A DNA stretch of 64,000 nucleotides from Icerya purchasi. Taxonomy: Eukaryota; Arthropoda; Insecta; Hemiptera; Monophlebidae. Positions 12,571 through 22,925 of the stretch are shown here, piece by piece. Every line of letters begins with the position of its first letter. Position 1 is the stretch's first letter. The stretch covers positions 299,337,756-299,401,755 of the forward strand of contig CM077115.1 of assembly GCA_039619475.1 (NCBI GenBank). The letters run 5' to 3'. A model generated the notes under the pieces. The model was given only the letters and a program-made list of their open reading frames with translations. It made no database searches and was not told the DNA's origin. The translations under genes and the position numbers were made by a program.

Positions 12571-12883
12571 TAGTGATGGGAAACTTCGAAATGTTTCATT
12601 CGAATTATTCGATTGTTCGATAACTTCGAATGCATTCGATTGTTCCACAGTTGCATTCGAAATGTTATTTCATTCGTATAATTCATTCGTATTCACATCA
12701 ATCATTCAAATTAAAATCATTCGAATCAAAATCATTCGAATTAAAATCATTCGAATCAAAATCATTCGAATCAAAATCATTCAAATTAAAATCATTTGAA
12801 TCAAAATCATTCGATTGTTTTTTTTTTTTTGACGATTGTTGATTGTTTCGATTGTAAAAACATTTCTAAATCGCACATTACTA
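12571..12883 (+). mobile_element. hAT-type MITE, copy 1
   Basis: It begins TAGTGATGGGAAACTTCGAA and ends with the inverted match TCGCACATTACTA, terminal motifs typical of hAT non-autonomous elements. Flanking 8-mers are GTACTGAC (left) and GCACTGAC (right), one mismatch. The interior has 15-bp tandem repeats TCATTCGAATYAAAA at about 12705-12810 and a poly(T) run. The reading frames across it encode only repetitive Ser/Phe/Lys. Confidence 0.8.
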
Positions 12884-13166
12884 GCACTGACAGATCACAC
12901 GCTTATATCTACCATAGTGTTAGCCACCACGAAAGCGAACCATTCGATCCCGTGCACACTCTGCTCTCGATAGTTTCCCTATCGTTCATAATAATTATTC
13001 AAAGCCTAAGTATCATAGAATTAGTGCAAGTATATTTATTATTTTTTCTCACTTACGATTATTTTTCCGTCCATAAGTATTATAAAATTAGTCTAAGTAT
13101 ATTTCTCATTTTCTATGGTTCCAAAAATTTTTCCTTATTCTCCGATCGTTACAAAAGCGCACTGAC

Positions 13167-13460
13167 TAGTGATGGGCAACTTCGAAATGATTCATTCTAA
13201 TTATTCGATTGTTCGATAACTTCGAATGCATTCGATTGTTCCACAGTTACATTCGAAATATTATTTCATTCGAATAATTCATTTGTATTCACAACAATCA
13301 TTCGAATTAAAATCATTCGAATCAAAATCATTTGAATTAAAATCATTCAAATTAAAATCATTCGAATCAAAATCATTCGAATAAAAATCATTTGATTGTT
13401 TTTTTTTTTTAACGATTGTTGATTGTTTCGATTGTAAAAACATTTCGACGCACATCACTA
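13167..13460 (+). mobile_element. hAT-type MITE, copy 2
   Basis: Starts TAGTGATGGGCAACTTCGAA and ends GCACATCACTA, with flanking GCACTGAC and GCACTGGC. It has a shorter array of the same 15-bp repeats. It arose with its flanks by the tandem duplication rather than by an independent insertion. Confidence 0.8.
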
Positions 13461-14639
13461 GCACTGGCAGATCACACGCTTATATCTACCATAGCGTTAG
13501 CCACCGCGAAAGCGAACCATTCGATCCCGTGCACACTCTGCTCTCAATAGTTTCCCTATCGTTCATAATAATTTTTCCAAGCCTAAGTATTATAGAATTA
13601 GTCTAAGTATATTTATTATTTTTTCTCACTTACGATTACTTTTCCATCCGTAAGTATTTATGTGTGTTTTCCCTGGTTCTAAAAATAAATCTATCGATGT
13701 CTCGCCTCTCAATGAATGCGCACGCATCATTCTCGCGCACGTGTCATTCATTCGTGTTACCACTTTTTTTCAAAATTAGTCCAAGTATATTTTATTATTT
13801 TTCTCATTACGATTATTTTCAGTCCGTAAGTATTTCTGTATGTTTTCCGAGGTTTTAAAAATTAATCTCAAAAGACATCCAGACTGTTGTGAAAGCACAC
13901 TAACCATTCCCGCACAGATTCTACATTATACGTTACTCTATTACGAGTTCTTCAAAAATTGATTCAAATATTTTTTTCATTTTTTTTTTTCAATCCTAAA
14001 AATTCATTCTTTCTACCTCCGCCCCTCCCAGCTAAAATTACCGATCTTTCATAATCTTTATTTATTTTATCGATTCTAAAAATTAATCAATGGTTCACTC
14101 GAAAGCGTACCGTACATTCCCACACACATATCTTCTATCACGAATTTCCCTATTGATCATGAACATTTTTTCAACGTTAGCCACAATAGCATATCACATT
14201 GGTCTCGCATACGCACCACATGCAGTTCTATATGTTTAATTTTCTATTAACGATCTTTATTTTTTTGTACAGGTATTAATTTTTCCTACACAGTCATGTC
14301 ATCATATACACTTAACATTGTCAAAATAATTTTAACCTTTCGAGAAAGAAAAATCTCCGATCAATAAAAAGTATTTATTAACATCACAATTATTTTTAAT
14401 ATTAATCGTTTCGCTACAAACATAATTTTTTTTATTTAATAAACTCATCAACATCATCAATCGTTTCAAGACATTATTGTTTCAAACATCAATCCCTCTT
14501 TTCCAAAAATTGATAACCTCTGCAGGTACATATCTCGTCGTCGCAACAACCTTTACCTGCATGACTCGTATACCTTCAAGACCACTTGTACATTGCTCGC
14601 ACGCTATTTACCATTATTCGGTACAAGAATATTTTTCAC

Positions 14640-14770
14640 ACTCCCTCACATATACGCATACACTCAAAGTCCTCGATTACTTTGTTTGTATACAAATATA
14701 TTCAGCTTTCTCCGACGGAACAACATTTTTCTGACGTAACATTTCCACTGCAACAACCGATTCAAAGGTA
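14640..14770 (+). promoter_or_regulatory. Promoter-like module, copy 2, upstream of the 339-aa ORF
   Basis: Contains TTTCTCCGACGGAA, then TTTTTCTGACGTAACATTTC and CACTGCAACAACCGATTC. It lies about 210 bp before the ATG at 14975. Between them is a pyrimidine-rich tract ending in AG at about 14944, which could be a 3' splice site of a 5'-UTR intron. Function is inferred from repetition of the module upstream of the paralogue at 17409. Confidence 0.45.
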
Positions 14771-14974
14771 GCTAATGAGATAGACTATCGAACGGAATCA
14801 TTCAAACGGTCAGTATTAGTTTTATGTTAAACATGTGTATTTTGTCGTATCTGTGTTCACGCATTATTAAAAAATTTACGTCAACGTTAAAGAAAATAAT
14901 TTCCTATGTTTTTTCTCTTTCTTTTTCTCTGTATTTTTTTTTAGTGAAAAGTTTGAAATACATATTATTCAATC

Positions 14975-15994
14975 ATGAACGCTAATATAGTTAACGTAAG
15001 CAGCAACTCAAAATCAATTAAGGACGCTGAATTTATTCAGAATTTATTTGCAAGTGATAGCGACTCGCATACGTCTTCGTCACTTCAATTACCGCAATCA
15101 GATGGTGGTTATTCTTCAACAGAATCAACATCTTTTGCACATAAAATCGTTGGTCCAGTATTATTGTCAGATCAGATGGATATAGCGGAATATTTTGTAG
15201 ATTTCAGTGTCCATAAGGATTCTGATTATGGTTTTCTAGTAATCGAACTAGCGATGATTGATATGTCTGGCGGGAGGTGTTTACATACGCTATACAAACC
15301 AAGCAGAGCATGGTCTGCATCAAAAATGCCTCATTTACAATGCTCTTCCGTGAGTCATTACTTGAAAAACCCCTCATTATTTCCCTGTCGGGAAGAAATA
15401 TTCATGGCACGTGATGTATTTACAATATTGTCCGAAAAACCGAAGGCTCGCGTATATATTTTAACCACTTATGCAAAACTTATATTATGGGAACTTAACG
15501 AAAAGTCTGAATTGTTGCGTGACTTGGACTACGAACTCGTTAATATGGAGAAAGTCTTTCGAGTACCTAGTATTGATGATTTATATCAAGAATACTCTGG
15601 TATAAGCAATCTGGTAACTTGTAAGCACCATTATGAGAATGATATTTTTCATTGTGCGGTGAAAAATGTTATGGTGATGAAGACATGGCACGATCACGTT
15701 ATCCATCCGCTGAAGCTTATGAACAATCTCAATATAAATGATTTAAGCCAGTTATTAATTACAGCCACCAAAGAAATGATAATTACATTATTTCCAAGTT
15801 GCATCGGGGACATTTATATATTTTTACCAGACAGATTAAAACAGGATGATACGATAAAATCATTTCTACCATGCTACGATCACGAACATGATAAAGAATA
15901 TTATATCGATGGTGATACATTACACAGGAGTACTCGAAATTGTGTCAAAGTAAAAGATTGCGACGACTGTCAACATTCATTTCATACGGATTAA
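14975..15994 (+). CDS. 339-aa element C protein, left-arm copy (exonuclease-fold-like, probably inactive)
   Basis: Intact ORF. Residues 1-60 are Ser-rich and low in structure. From about residue 69 there is a segment with YFVDFSV, then LVIELAMIDMSGG and LHTLYKPSRAW, which resembles the first strands of a DEDDh/RNase H-like exonuclease, although the usual DxE is DxS. Near residues 228-236, HCAVKNV resembles the last DEDDh motif (H-x4-D) with Asn for Asp. The C-terminus has KDCDDCQHSFH, a possible metal-binding Cys/His patch kept in the paralogue at 17409-18237. I recall similar uncharacterised proteins from ants, wasps and aphids but cannot check. The fold assignment is an inference; an active nuclease is doubtful. 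AATAAA at 16001 may serve as polyadenylation signal. Confidence 0.8.
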   Translation: MNANIVNVSSNSKSIKDAEFIQNLFASDSDSHTSSSLQLPQSDGGYSSTESTSFAHKIVGPVLLSDQMDIAEYFVDFSVHKDSDYGFLVIELAMIDMSGGRCLHTLYKPSRAWSASKMPHLQCSSVSHYLKNPSLFPCREEIFMARDVFTILSEKPKARVYILTTYAKLILWELNEKSELLRDLDYELVNMEKVFRVPSIDDLYQEYSGISNLVTCKHHYENDIFHCAVKNVMVMKTWHDHVIHPLKLMNNLNINDLSQLLITATKEMIITLFPSCIGDIYIFLPDRLKQDDTIKSFLPCYDHEHDKEYYIDGDTLHRSTRNCVKVKDCDDCQHSFHTD

Positions 15995-16239
15995 AAATTC
16001 AATAAAAGACGCGGAATTTGAAAGATGGAGTTGTCTAGATCCTACGGAAGTTGAATATGAACATAACAATTACCTTTCAATGTACCAAAGTCAACTGTCG
16101 CAGTATGTATAATATGTGAAATAAAACCATATTTTTTCTTTTACTCGCATTTTTATTTTTATTATTTCAAAATATTTTACATTGTTTCACATAAATTATA
16201 ATGTATGTATATATGTATGGAATTTTAATATGTAATAAT

Positions 16240-16439
16240 ATACATTTCCTACATTTTATTTTATTTCATGGTCATATAATTACTTTAGAATTATTTAGAT
16301 ACATCGCAGACATTATAGTACGGAACACATCATTTATTATTTCATTCTATTTCAATTAATATGTTGTATGGATGAAATCGAATCAATTTATGTAACTGTT
16401 TATTTACATTTAAATAATCTTTTTCTTTTTCTTTTTCTT
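16240..16439 (+). other. Inner end of left arm, AT-rich, ending in (CTTTTT)n
   Basis: Non-coding, without motifs other than the pyrimidine hexamer run at the arm/spacer junction. Confidence 0.6.
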
Positions 16440-16449
16440 GATTTCTTGG

Positions 16450-16925
16450 GACTGCAAATATGGTGAAATTTATTTAGGAAAAGGAAGTAAGCAAATAAAA
16501 TTTCCTTACACCCCTGGACTCATTCATTTACTAATGGTATCGCATATAGATGAGAATAAATATACAAAATAATGATTTAGATCTATATAAATAAATACTT
16601 GAGTGTACTGGAGCTCATTTACGTGCTACTGGTGTATTAAAGGGTACTACACTTCCTAAATATAGAAAAATAATACATCCAATGTTTCAGTCTAATGGTT
16701 CAAGTGTAAAAATTTACTATGATGGAGCAAAGACTAAGCATTGTGCTGATGGCGGAGTATGTCATGAAGATACATTGATCGATTATTCAGACGATCCTAA
16801 TGAATTGGTTGAATGATTATTGTTATCGCATACATCTAAAAAAGTGTGAAATGCTGGTGTAGATGATGAAATTCGAATGATTGAGGAAAAGTTGGTTGAA
16901 GAAGGATATATTCAGTTAAGTTAGT
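16450..16925 (+). pseudogene. Broken YTPGL...DDPNELV family gene (DUF8207-like)
   Basis: Frames joined by eye but not open: the first gives YGEIYLGKGSKQIKFPYTPG, then LIHLLM and a stop at about 16572. After a shift, DLDLYK and a stop, then LECTGAHLRATGVLKG, PKYRKIIHPMF, DYSDDPNELVE, a stop, and DDEIRMIEEKLVEEGYIQLS. The order (G-rich, YTPGLxxLL, D-L-Y-K-x-IL-x-T-x-AH, DDPNELV, DEIxxIEELxxxG) matches a family of uncharacterised insect proteins I recall as DUF8207. No N-terminal half is present: the gene is cut off at the arm boundary (16439). At least two stops and one frameshift make it a pseudogene. Function of the family is unknown to me. Confidence 0.7.
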
Positions 16926-17109
16926 AGTTTTTTATGTTATCTTATTAGTGATGGAAGACGATATATTAAAATTTAAAAATGAATTAATGTTCTCATTTAC
17001 CATCAATAATGATTATATTAAAAGTCTATCCCTGCATGTACATAGCTGCACGTTAAGATCGTCTGATACAGCTGTTAAAGCCAGATCTTGACCCTTACTT
17101 ATATGTAAG

Positions 17110-17270
17110 ATGTCATGTGTACATGCATACACTACCACAAATAAAATGTATATGTATGTACAAGTTCTTAACAATTTCATTCATCAATGTATGCAATCAA
17201 CTTTCTCCGTTTGAAGGGTATTTTTCTGATGCAACATTTCATTGAATGCATCTAATTCAAAAGTAGACAT
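17110..17270 (+). promoter_or_regulatory. Promoter-like module, copy 3, upstream of the paralogue
   Basis: Diverged copy of the 14640-14770 module: CAACTTTCTCCG, TTTTTCTGATGCAACATTTC, and a TCTAATTCAAAAGTAG end. The core has changed to TGATGCAA, a C/EBP-ATF-type half-site pair. It lies about 150 bp before the ATG at 17409. Confidence 0.45.
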
Positions 17271-17408
17271 AATGCCAACTCTCTGAATAACTGTATTCAC
17301 TCGCTTGTTATTAGTTTCACGAATTAGTGTTCTTCACACGTTTAAATTTTAGTTACTATTAAAAGTTTTAGTTTTTTTTTTCTTTTCTCTTTAATAAGAA
17401 TTGTAACA

Positions 17409-18237
17409 ATGATAGTAGCACGTGAGGTAATTATCGATATTCAATGTTTTAAATATGATAATGATACATACATCATTAAGGAACTTTCAATAATAAGTAT
17501 CGATGGTGAAATTCAATTTCATAGAATTTACAAGCCTCCATTCGAATGGGATGTATTATCCAATAATAAAAAACAAGAAAACATGAGGATAATTCAAAAC
17601 TGTCATTCAATTCCGTGGAATGCAGGAGATTACAATTATGAATCTATTACCGGTGATATAGAAAATGTGTTGGAAGATTTGGAACCATTGAATATTTACG
17701 TTAAAGGAAATGAAAAAATTACCACTATATGGATAAAACTATTTGAAACATCACTTTCAAGATTCAAGATGATTAATTTAGAAAAAGAATTCGGTATACC
17801 CAATTTAGGGAAATTAAATAATATGTATAAAGGAATATCAAGAGTTGTAAAATGTGATGCACACACGGAGAAAAACATACATAGGTGTTCATTGCAGAAT
17901 GTATATGTGATGATGAAATGGTACGATGTAAATGTTAGACCTATTATCATTAGTAAAATATTCTACGTACGACTTGATGCAAAATATTACTGCAGAGATA
18001 TTAATTAATGTATGCCCTCAAAAAATTTGCGATTTTTACAATAAATTACCTGTAGCACTGAAGAATGATCGATGTATCAAACGCTTCTTACTGTGTTTTA
18101 AACATCATAGCTATGATATTCCAGATTCCTTTCCACTCAGTGGAGTACATCTCACCTTAATCAAAGATTGTCCGCAATGCAACCATGCAAGTTTGTTCGA
18201 ATTCCAACATAACCCGATCAAAGGAGCCAATTTGTGA
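17409..18237 (+). pseudogene. Frameshifted paralogue of the 339-aa element C protein
   Basis: Frame 1 runs 17409-18008 and frame 2 continues to 18237; the switch is near 17930-17950. Matching blocks to the 339-aa protein: IDIQCFKYDND and ELSIISIDGE against FVDFSVHKDSD and ELAMIDMSGG; RIYKPPFEW against TLYKPSRAW; NLEKEFGIPNL against NMEKVFRVPSI; HRCSLQNVYVMMKWY against HCAVKNVMVMKTW; and KDCPQCNH against KDCDDCQH. It lacks the Ser-rich N-terminus. Like its relative it has D-x-Q instead of D-x-E and Asn in the last motif. Divergence is large (about one third identical by eye), so the duplication is old. Confidence 0.75.
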
Positions 18238-18512
18238 GCATTGTATGAATCATAATCTTGTAATTTTTCCATCTTTAAATTTTTTGTGATATTTATTTAT
18301 TTTTTAAATTAATTTTCTTTTATTCTTGTTAATCGTTTGTAAATATATTACATGAATTATATATATATTTTACATTTCATAATTTTTTTCGCGTGCGAAT
18401 GGAATAATAAAAATAACTTTTTCTTTTTCCTTTAAATGTAAATATTATCTATATTCAGCTTCAATAATGAGTCTAAACACGTTTTTTATTGTAAAATCAT
18501 ATAGGTTCTAAT

Positions 18513-18956
18513 TAGTGATGGGCAACTTTGAAATGATTCATTCGAATTATTTGATTGTTCGATGACTTTGAATGCATTCAATTGTTCCGTGGTTGCATTC
18601 GAAATGTTATTTCATTCGAATAATTCATTCGTATTCACAACAATCATTCGAAATGTTATTTCTCTCGGAAGAATCTAGTCGATGTTTAACGAATACTTCA
18701 TTCGTTTGTGTTCGGATAGTTTCGGTTTTTATTCGAATAATTCATTCATATTCGCAACAATCATTCCAAATGTTATTTCTCTCGGAAGAATCTAGTCGAT
18801 GTTTAACGAATACTTCATTCGTTTGTGTTCGGATGGTTCCGGTTTTTATTCGAATAATTCATTCATATTCACAAAAATCATTCGATTGTTTTTTTTTTTT
18901 TTTGACGATTATCGGTTGTTTCGATTGTAAAAACATTTCGAAATCGCACACCACTA
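18513..18956 (+). mobile_element. hAT-type MITE, copy 3, in spacer with exact 8-bp duplication
   Basis: Begins TAGTGATGGGCAACTTTGAA, ends AATCGCACACCACTA, and is flanked on both sides by GTTCTAAT (18505-18512, 18957-18964). The exact 8-bp duplication fits hAT transposition. It carries an internal tandem duplication of about 117 bp (units starting near 18651 and 18768) and no 15-bp array. Confidence 0.85.
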
Positions 18957-18964
18957 GTTCTAAT

Positions 18965-21125
18965 ACATGTACATAAGAAAATAATAAAAAACGAGTAACA
19001 AATAAAAAAAAAATAAACAGAGATGATATCAATATGGTGTATTTAGAATTTGCATCATCTAATACCTCAAGCATTGTATGTAGAATATAAAAATGAGTAA
19101 AAATTAAGAAAAATGGTGTAAAAATAGCTATAATTAGAGAGAGTATGAATAAATTTTTAAAAAATAGCAAAAAAAAAACCATGTTATTTTCTGGCGGTGT
19201 TTGAAATTAAAATTTCTACATGTATTTAATGTGATAGTTGACGCAGGTGCGAAAATATGTTTAATTTTTTCAAAATTTAATTCTAAAAAACATTCGTGGA
19301 AAAGTAAATAAATTAAGTAAACGTAGAAATTAGTAGGCATCATATAAAAATTAAAACTTATGATGGAACTTAGAATATAGATGAATGAAAAAAAAAAAGT
19401 TGTAATTGAATAGATTAATGAAAAAAAAAACATAATAGTCTTTGTGTTTACGTTTCTTCTGTTTTTTTTTTTTTCGTTATGTTTAATGCATCATATTGCT
19501 TTTTATGTATAGCCTCTTCACTCTCTTGTTTTCAAAAGTATACTCTTCTGTCAAGTACTTCTTTAAAAAAACTTTCCGAATTTTAGCATTTATCATATTA
19601 TATAGCATGTACAATAAATTAACAGATTCCATATTGGAGTGTAAAGAAAACTATTTCAAAAAATCTCTGAAATAAAAAAATAATATAAAGAAAAAGAAGA
19701 TTGTGAATCAAAGAAAAAAAACAAACAAAAAACAGTGATTCTTCATGATATTTTTACTCCCCACCCTGGGGACATTTATTTTTTGTAGAAGTTAAATATT
19801 GTTGTAAAAGCAAGTATGATGTTATTTTGTATATTATGGGGTGAAAAAAAAAAATTAATAATGCGTTAATCATTGATTTAAAAATTATATTATCATACAT
19901 TTCCGGCATCCGATATTTGCATGCGCTTGTATAGAAAGCGTGTATACACATATATACGAATAAAATATAATACATCCATGGTAACTTGCATATTTCTGCT
20001 GTTGTCTAAAACCGTTAGATTATTAGGTAAAAGATTGAGTAAGATAAATACGATTTATTTTCCATAACACATTGTTTAAAGAAACAAAAATAAAAAATAA
20101 AATAACATGATCGATTTAATTTGAATTTAGCAATATTTTTAGAACTAACATGAATTTTTTTTTGTAAAACGCGAAAGAAAAAAAGAAAGAAAACAACGGT
20201 AAAATTTGTTAGTTTTACGGATAAATCAGTATAGTTGTATTTAACAATGCCTGTGCAGCTAATAATCTTTTGTCATTCATTTAACCGTGCGCTCACACAC
20301 ATGCCCACATACACTTATACCGGTCTTAATGGTATGTGTATTATAATCAACCATCTCATTCATCTAGTTTTAAAGCTAATTTTCGGCTTTTTTTATAAAA
20401 CTGCCTCGAAAAGGATGCTAACGGATATTTAATGTCTGCCACTGCAGTGCAGTTCTGCAATAATAGAGGTACATAATTTATCTCACTCTCACTCTCTTAT
20501 TCTATAAGTGGATCTCTACCTGTCGTTGCGATTTAACGGTTGTTTCTTATTAGCCATTTCGCACATTTCAAGCATACATACACACACATGTTCACACATG
20601 TTTACACATATTCACACATATTTACTCACCCTTACGCGCATGCAGTGTCGATACATGATCTGCAGGTGCTTCTATAATGACGAAGACTATTCGTAGACGT
20701 TCCTGTAGATTTCGAAATATTTTCGTATTGAAAAATTTTAAATGTAAAAAATGAAAAATCTTAGAACGAAATATTGTATAAAAAATTTCCTTCATAATCT
20801 GTATTCCAAATAATAAGACTCGTACGTTTTCATCAGCTCCCTCCCTCACGTGTAAAAATTTAGCTTTTTATTTTCTCTCTCTGTTGTATCAGTCTATTTA
20901 AACGATATGAATAATAATGAATTTTTTTTTTTAAAGATAATAAGTGTAAACTGAACGTTTTACGGAAATTTCCATCAAAGTTTGAAATCTATGTATCAGG
21001 TTTTGACCGTTTTTCAAATAAAGTCGTAGATTTACCATTCATATCGAGGAAAAAACAAAAAAATAATTTTTTTCATACTTGTATATGTAAGCATATACAC
21101 GCATGCATATGCTGAGAGATAAAAA
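18965..21125. other. Right half of element C spacer, no recognisable gene
   Basis: Very AT-rich with many poly(A)/(T) runs. Open frames here (up to 99 aa) are Phe/Ile/Tyr-rich translations of AT-rich DNA. No polymerase, integrase or capsid motif is visible in any frame I read. Confidence 0.55.
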
Positions 21126-21570
21126 AAGAAAAAGAAAAAGAAAAAGATTATTTAAATGTAAATAAACAGTTACATAAATTGATTCGATTTCATCCATACA
21201 ACATATTAATTGAAATAGAATGAAATAATAAATGATGTGTTCCGTACTATAATGTCTGCGATGTATCTAAATAATTCTAAAGTAATTATATGACCATGAA
21301 ATAAAATAAAATGTAGGAAATGTATATTATTACATATTAAAATTCCATACATATATACATACATTATAATTTATGTGAAACAATGTAAAATATTTTGAAA
21401 TAATAAAAATAAAAATGCGAGTAAAAGAAAAAATATGGTTTTATTTCACATATTATACATACTGCGACAGTTGACTTTGGTACATTGAAAGGTAATTGTT
21501 ATGTTCATATTCAACTTCCGTAGGATCTAGACAACTCCATCTTTCAAATTCCGCGTCTTTTATTGAATTT

Positions 21571-22590
21571 TTAATCCGTATGAAATGAATGTTGACAGTC
21601 GTCGCAATCTTTTACTTTGACACAATTTCGAGTACTCCTGTGTAATGTATCACCATCGATATAATATTCTTTATCATGTTCGTGATCGTAGCATGGTAGA
21701 AATGATTTTATCGTATCATCCTGTTTTAATCTGTCTGGTAAAAATATATAAATGTCCCCGATGCAACTTGGAAATAATGTAATTATCATTTCTTTGGTGG
21801 CTGTAATTAATAACTGGCTTAAATCATTTATATTGAGATTGTTCATAAGCTTCAGCGGATGGATAACGTGATCGTGCCATGTCTTCATCACCATAACATT
21901 TTTCACCGCACAATGAAAAATATCATTCTCATAATGGTGCTTACAAGTTACCAGATTGCTTATACCAGAGTATTCTTGATATAAATCATCAATACTAGGT
22001 ACTCGAAAGACTTTCTCCATATTAACGAGTTCGTAGTCCAAGTCACGCAACAATTCAGACTTTTCGTTAAGTTCCCATAATATAAGTTTTGCATAAGTGG
22101 TTAAAATATATACGCGAGCCTTCGGTTTTTCGGACAATATTGTAAATACATCACGTGCCATGAATATTTCTTCCCGACAGGGAAATAATGAGGGGTTTTT
22201 CAAGTAATGACTCACGGAAGAGCATTGTAAATGAGGCATTTTTGATGCAGACCATGCTCTGCTTGGTTTGTATAGCGTATGTAAACACCTCCCGCCAGAC
22301 ATATCAATCATCGCTAGTTCGATTACTAGAAAACCATAATCAGAATCCTTATGGACACTGAAATCTACAAAATATTCCGCTATATCCATCTGATCTGACA
22401 ATAATACTGGACCAACGATTTTATGTGCAAAAGATGTTGATTCTGTTGAAGAATAACCACCATCTGATTGCGGTAATTGAAGTGACGAAGACGTATGCGA
22501 GTCGCTATCACTTGCAAATAAATTCTGAATAAATTCAGCGTCCTTAATTGATTTTGAGTTGCTGCTTACGTTAACTATATTAGCGTTCAT
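21571..22590 (-). CDS. 339-aa element C protein, right-arm copy
   Basis: The predicted protein is identical over all 339 residues to the one at 14975-15994, with the same upstream pyrimidine tract and promoter-like module (about 22797-22925). The two genes point toward each other across the spacer. Identity at the protein level with almost no nucleotide change outside means recent insertion or arm-to-arm conversion, not necessarily selection. Domain remarks are given under the left-arm copy. Confidence 0.8.
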   Translation of the reverse strand: MNANIVNVSSNSKSIKDAEFIQNLFASDSDSHTSSSLQLPQSDGGYSSTESTSFAHKIVGPVLLSDQMDIAEYFVDFSVHKDSDYGFLVIELAMIDMSGGRCLHTLYKPSRAWSASKMPHLQCSSVSHYLKNPSLFPCREEIFMARDVFTILSEKPKARVYILTTYAKLILWELNEKSELLRDLDYELVNMEKVFRVPSIDDLYQEYSGISNLVTCKHHYENDIFHCAVKNVMVMKTWHDHVIHPLKLMNNLNINDLSQLLITATKEMIITLFPSCIGDIYIFLPDRLKQDDTIKSFLPCYDHEHDKEYYIDGDTLHRSTRNCVKVKDCDDCQHSFHTD

Positions 22591-22796
22591 GATTGAATAA
22601 TATGTATTTCAAACTTTTCACTAAAAAAAAATACAGAGAAAAAGAAAGAGAAAAAACATAGGAAATTATTTTCTTTAACGTTGACGTAAATTTTTTAATA
22701 ATGCGTGAACACAGATACGACAAAATACACATGTTTAACATAAAACTAATACTGACCGTTTGAATGATTCCGTTCGATAGTCTATCTCATTAGCTA

Positions 22797-22925
22797 CCTT
22801 TGAATCGGTTGTTGCAGTGGAAATGTTACGTCAGAAAAATGTTGTTCCGTCGGAGAAAGCTGAATATATTTGTATACAAACAAAGTAATCGAGGACTTTG
22901 AGTGTATGCGTATATGTGAGGGAGT
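22797..22925 (-). promoter_or_regulatory. Promoter-like module, right-arm copy of module 2
   Basis: Mirror of 14640-14770; TTACGTCA at 22827-22834 is the core. It precedes the right-arm 339-aa ORF. Confidence 0.45.

Larger units (their letters stand above)
12478..13658 (+). repeat. Tandem duplication of a ~600-bp unit containing a MITE
   Basis: Unit 1 (about 12478-13079) and unit 2 (about 13080-13658) share the same order: CTAAGTATATTTCTCATTTT, TCTCCGATCGTTACAAAA, the MITE, then AGATCACACGCTTATATCTA and TTCGATCCCGTGCACACTCT. Weaker copies of the first sub-block recur to about 14050. The MITE was present before the duplication because both units carry nearly the same flanking 8-mers. Confidence 0.85.
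11532..16439 (+). repeat. Element C left inverted arm
   Basis: It matches the reverse complement of 21126-26041 along its whole length. The only difference I noted by eye is a 9-bp indel in an A-rich tract near 12455, with a few homopolymer length changes. The inner boundary falls in a (CTTTTT)n run at about 16419-16439. Confidence 0.9.

Noticed and set aside
12630..13200. ORFs of 70 and 134 aa with repeated SFESKSFE/KLKSF-like units
   Set aside because: They are translations of the 15-bp repeats and poly(T) inside the hAT-type MITE.
19195..19310. Plus-strand frame with NVIVDAGAKICLIF, like a retropepsin DTGA/DAGA motif
   Set aside because: Only one motif of about ten residues in a short open stretch of AT-rich DNA; no flap or second motif found.
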